Assembly: GCA_964023205.1 (NCBI GenBank)
Contig: OZ026844.1
Coordinates: 35,759,326 to 35,823,325 of the forward strand
Direction: 5' to 3'
Length of the DNA stretch: 64,000 nt
DNA from: Lutraria lutraria
Lineage: Eukaryota; Mollusca; Bivalvia; Venerida; Mactridae
This document shows, piece after piece, positions 60,303 to 64,000 of the stretch. Made by a program: the position numbers and the translations under genes. The number at the start of each line of letters is the position of its first letter. Position 1 is the first letter of the stretch. The notes beneath the pieces were generated by a model. It worked only from the letters and a program-made list of their open reading frames with translations. It was not told where the DNA came from and made no database searches.

Positions 60303-63300
60303 ATCACTGCCTCACAGATCAGTTCAACATTTTCTTTCTGGGATGCTGTAAGGTTCAGAGTCCAAATGATCTCATGACCTTTATCTCCCATCCACAACAA
60401 AATATATGTGGACAGGATGCTCTCTTCTTGTTACTGAGTGGCCCCTTGAAAATCAGCCGGCAATGTTCACAAAGACTCTTTCAAGCATCTGGAAAATTTG
60501 AACTATTTCAGTCCATTGTGAATTCAAACAATTATTTATTCCAAAAGAAAATTTATGTATGCAGAGCTATGAGTTCTTCTGATACCATGTTATGTTATTG
60601 TTTCTATAGAATAGCAAGTATCAAGTGTTCTAACTAAGATATTTAATTCAGTGATCATACAGAGAGAGTACTGACTAATATAAGGTGTGTACTTATATAT
60701 AAGAGATCAATGCATCTTCAGCTTCATCTGTGTCTGTGCAAAAACATTAATGTAGGTCATAACTCAGAAACTATAAGTTAGAGATAACAACATGAAACTT
60801 CATAGGTGGATAGGTTTCTCTTAGACGGTGAACAGATGGCACTCTTGTTGAAAGACACAAATAATTATCACAACAAATGTTTCATTCAAAATGTTTCACA
60901 GATAAAAAGCAATATATCACAGTGAAGACATTATTGTCATCATAATTAATAGGAAATCATTAAATGTGGCAATTTATCTAGCTCCTCTTACATACTGAGA
61001 TATTTTATTACCAAATAACAGTGATAAGCACTTGACCTCTTACCAAAACCTTTGACCTGTGGAAGACAAAACCTACCTGTGTCTGCACATGTGTTACTGG
61101 TTAGATCAACACACTTAACTAGTAAGGTAGCCGTGAATAAAGAACTAAGTTTAATAAAATGCTGTTTTAGATAACCTATCTCAATGTAAAGTTTGAAAAC
61201 ATGACACAAAATTATTTTATCAATCCTGTTCAAAACTGGTAACTAATTCAGCTTGACATACTAGTGGCTCTGGTCGTTGTAAGCTCTTGAATTCAAATCT
61301 GACAAATTCTTAACATTTCTTCACCTGCAGTCTTTATTTTTACCTTCTTGGGTCCAGCTATTTTACCAAATTGAATTCTGGTATGTTGTTCATGAAATTA
61401 ATTTCAAAATCTATTTTTAGATTCTATGTGAAGATCAGTTGGGTTTTCTTAGCAATGTGTATTCACATACCTCCAAAACTCTTCTGAAAAATGAGATTTT
61501 ACAAAATTTAATTATTCAATGTTTCTTACTTGCAGTAACTTTAAATTTAAGTACTAAATGAAAATGCTGATGTTCTGCCTTTATGCCATATTCTTAAGAT
61601 TTTTTTTTTGTAAAAATGATTTTGCAATAATTGCAAGCTCAGGGTATTGTCTTAAATAAAATTGTGATGGTGTAATTGTGATATGCTACTTGTTAATGAA
61701 TTATATTGTGTGTTCATTTTACATTGACATGTCGAGAAACAAGTGAAGGTAGATGTCCCGAAAGATTAACAGATGTTATTTTTTTTTTTGTTATATGCAC
61801 ATGTACAATGTGTTAGTAAGAAATATGGATTTGATTGTTGAAAAAGTGTGTTAGTATGGTGTGATTTTGAATGATTTTACAATTGTTTTTTCTGATCTTG
61901 AATAATTTTATGATTATTATTTTTTAGATTTTGAATATTTGCACAATTATTATTACATTTTTTGATAATTATACAATAATTTATTGATGTTTAGAATAAT
62001 TGTATGCATTTTTTAAAAAACCAAATAATTACATGATTATTTCTTTGTTGGTCTATAAATGATCATGACCGTAATTATTTAAAAAGATTGTTGAACCATT
62101 TCTATCATTTTGAATAATTGTATAATGATGTTTATTATTTGAATAAATGTGTATTCTTTTTTTATGAGATTTTGAATAAATGTAGAGCAACTATTATTTC
62201 CCTGGATTCAAATATTGTGTATAAATTTTAACATTTTGAATTATCATGCAATCATTTTTAGAATGCATATAATTGTAAAAAATGTTTGAATAAATGATAT
62301 TTTTGTGTTCATATCTAATCATTTTCATGTTCAAACCATTCTTATTATTCAACATTATGACTATATTTGTTTGTTTCAATACAGTGCAACCTCACCAGAG
62401 CAATTATGTCTTAAACACCAACCTCCCTTCAACAACAGCATTTTTCCCACTGCATGATTAAACTACTAATGTAACCCATAAAGCAACAACTTGTCAACAA
62501 CAACAACATAATTTTGCTACTCCCAAAGGGTGTTGCTTTGAAGAGGTTGTACTGTATGGGATGTCTTTATGCTGTTGTGGGAAATTCTCTTTTTTCATTT
62601 TGATTACCATTTTTTTATATGGCATTGCATCAGAAGTATTAACATATCACTATATATTAATTCTTACAATGTGATTTCATATTTTCATTTAAAAAATCAA
62701 AGGGACAAGTAGATATTTTTATCTATTTTTCAAAAACATTTAAGTTTTGATACATGTAACTACAAGACAAAAGCAATATTGATGTTTTTTCTAAGTACTG
62801 TATTGGAAAGCTGTGTTCATTTACAACTTAATTTACCTTGGTTTTTTGATATGTAGAAAAAATACTGATAGCTTTAATTCAGGTGTTCTTTATTTTCATA
62901 TTAAAAAATATTCAACAACAACATCATCTAGAAAAAACATTAATGCCTTAAAAGGACTTTTGAATGTTTTTTTAGGATTATGATTTTCTGATAGATATCT
63001 GGTGGGAGCGAAGTCGTTTTAAAGCTTTTGCACTTTTTTCTATGCATTGAATTGAACCGAATTGTTCATTAAGTGAATGAATATGCACACACAGAATATA
63101 TGTCTGTCTTGTTCCTTTTTTTAAAAAAAACACTGCTTTGCTTTATATGCATACCTTTTAAATTTTGTTTTTGTTTAAAGTCATATCCCTTAGACAAGAA
63201 ATATTTCAGTTACTGGTACTTCTGAAATTTCAAGTTTCAAGTGCTCTGGTTACTGTGTTAATCTAATATGATACGTACATCATTTTGAATATTAAAACTC

Positions 63301-63668
63301 ACTTTTAAAATGTTTAACTGCTCTAGTTACATTGTTAATATTTGATGCATTATTTTGAATATTATTTTTGTGTATAAACCTATATTATATTAAATTGCAT
63401 TGTGATATTATTATATTTGTTATTATTACAATCAGTATGCAAGGATTTTAATTTTGGTTCTGGTTTATTTTTGCTGTTCATCATCAAAAAACCATTTTGT
63501 CAAACTTCCACCTGTGTAAATAGGGACCATTTTATACACAGGTCTTACTCTCATGTTCTAAACTTATTTCCTCTATTTTTTTAAGTAAATAACATCAATA
63601 ATAAATAATAATCAATTTATTCATTTCGTTTCTGGAAATTTGTCAATTAGAATATTTTTAGAAGATAA
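60303..63668. other. AT-rich intergenic DNA
   Basis: No convincing gene. The stretch from about 61860 to 62300 is low-complexity, with recurring gaataattg-type phrases. A diverged interspersed repeat lies near 60730-60860, and a MITE-like copy at 62382-62556. Confidence 0.5.
62382..62556 (+). repeat. Dispersed MITE-like repeat, family A, copy 3
   Basis: Starts tacagtgcaacctcaccaga and ends gaagaggttgtactgta, so the ends form an imperfect inverted repeat (tacagtgcaacctc / gaggttgtactgta). The core caacaacataattttgctac is shared with 39350-39510. Confidence 0.65.
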
Positions 63669-63890
63669 TAATAATAATAAAGGCTTTATTTTAAGAGGCT
63701 ACACATTTGGGATTACACAATCTTCCATGTGGGCCTCTCAGCCTTAATAACACTGTCTGATAGCCGTAAGTTATGTTTTTGTTCTGTTTTATATAAAATA
63801 TCAGTTTAGATTGAAAGCATTTTATTTCAACAGAGGCCAAACTATGTTTCTTTGTTCTACATATTTCTTTCACCTTTGACATTTTTCATT
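63669..63890 (-). mobile_element. Possible 3' end of a non-LTR retrotransposon
   Basis: On the minus strand a short frame ending LRLRGPHGRLCNPKCVAS and a stop is followed at once by aataaagcc and an (att)n tail (63668-63690). This combination is typical of LINE 3' ends, but no reverse transcriptase is visible in the window. Confidence 0.3.
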
Positions 63891-64000
63891 AGCTGCAATA
63901 TAGACACCCCAAGGCATTAATAAAAATATAAGTTTCTGATTGGTTGAAAGTGACCTTAGTTTCAAAATTAACCAATCATTTTAACTCTCTGAACTTCGGG

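Overview
The window is eukaryotic, AT-rich and intron-rich. It holds three multi-exon genes with GT-AG introns, tRNA-derived SINEs, MITE-like repeats and decayed transposons. The gene set (a MET/RON-like receptor tyrosine kinase, a mucin-like LDLa membrane protein, EDEM1) and the repeat style suggest a lophotrochozoan animal, probably a bivalve mollusc. The species cannot be named from the sequence alone.

Layout. (1) 1116-28311, minus strand: a complete MET/RON-type receptor tyrosine kinase in 17 coding exons (about 1194 aa), with signal peptide, Sema, IPT/TIG repeats, one transmembrane helix and a tyrosine kinase. No PSI exon was found. (2) 12739-25203, inside one intron of that gene: a 12.5-kb foldback-type transposon. 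It has two inverted arms of about 5.5 kb built from about 70 copies each of a 78-80 bp repeat, a 1.3-kb centre without a transposase, and an 11-bp target-site duplication. Its edge is a few bases from a splice donor. (3) 34685-45593, minus strand: a type I membrane glycoprotein with signal peptide, an unassigned cysteine-containing domain, an LDLa domain, a 4-Cys module, a 1.8-kb mucin array of TTTTDTP heptads, a transmembrane helix and a short tail. (4) 47470-56761, plus strand: an EDEM1 orthologue in 12 coding exons (570 aa), lying head-to-head with gene 3. An ERSE-like element sits about 280 bp upstream of its ATG. (5) 57594-60302: a graveyard of a MULE-type transposase relic (transposase, SWIM finger, Ulp1-like protease), a stray copy of the last EDEM1 exon and a gag relic. 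The remainder to 64000 is AT-rich intergenic DNA.

The three genes are not an operon. The receptor would act in growth-factor or guidance signalling, the mucin-like protein at the cell surface, and EDEM1 in ER quality control. The strongest candidate for an undescribed system is the foldback element. Its 9-11 bp target duplication resembles those of MULE and FB elements, and a MULE relic occurs in the same window.
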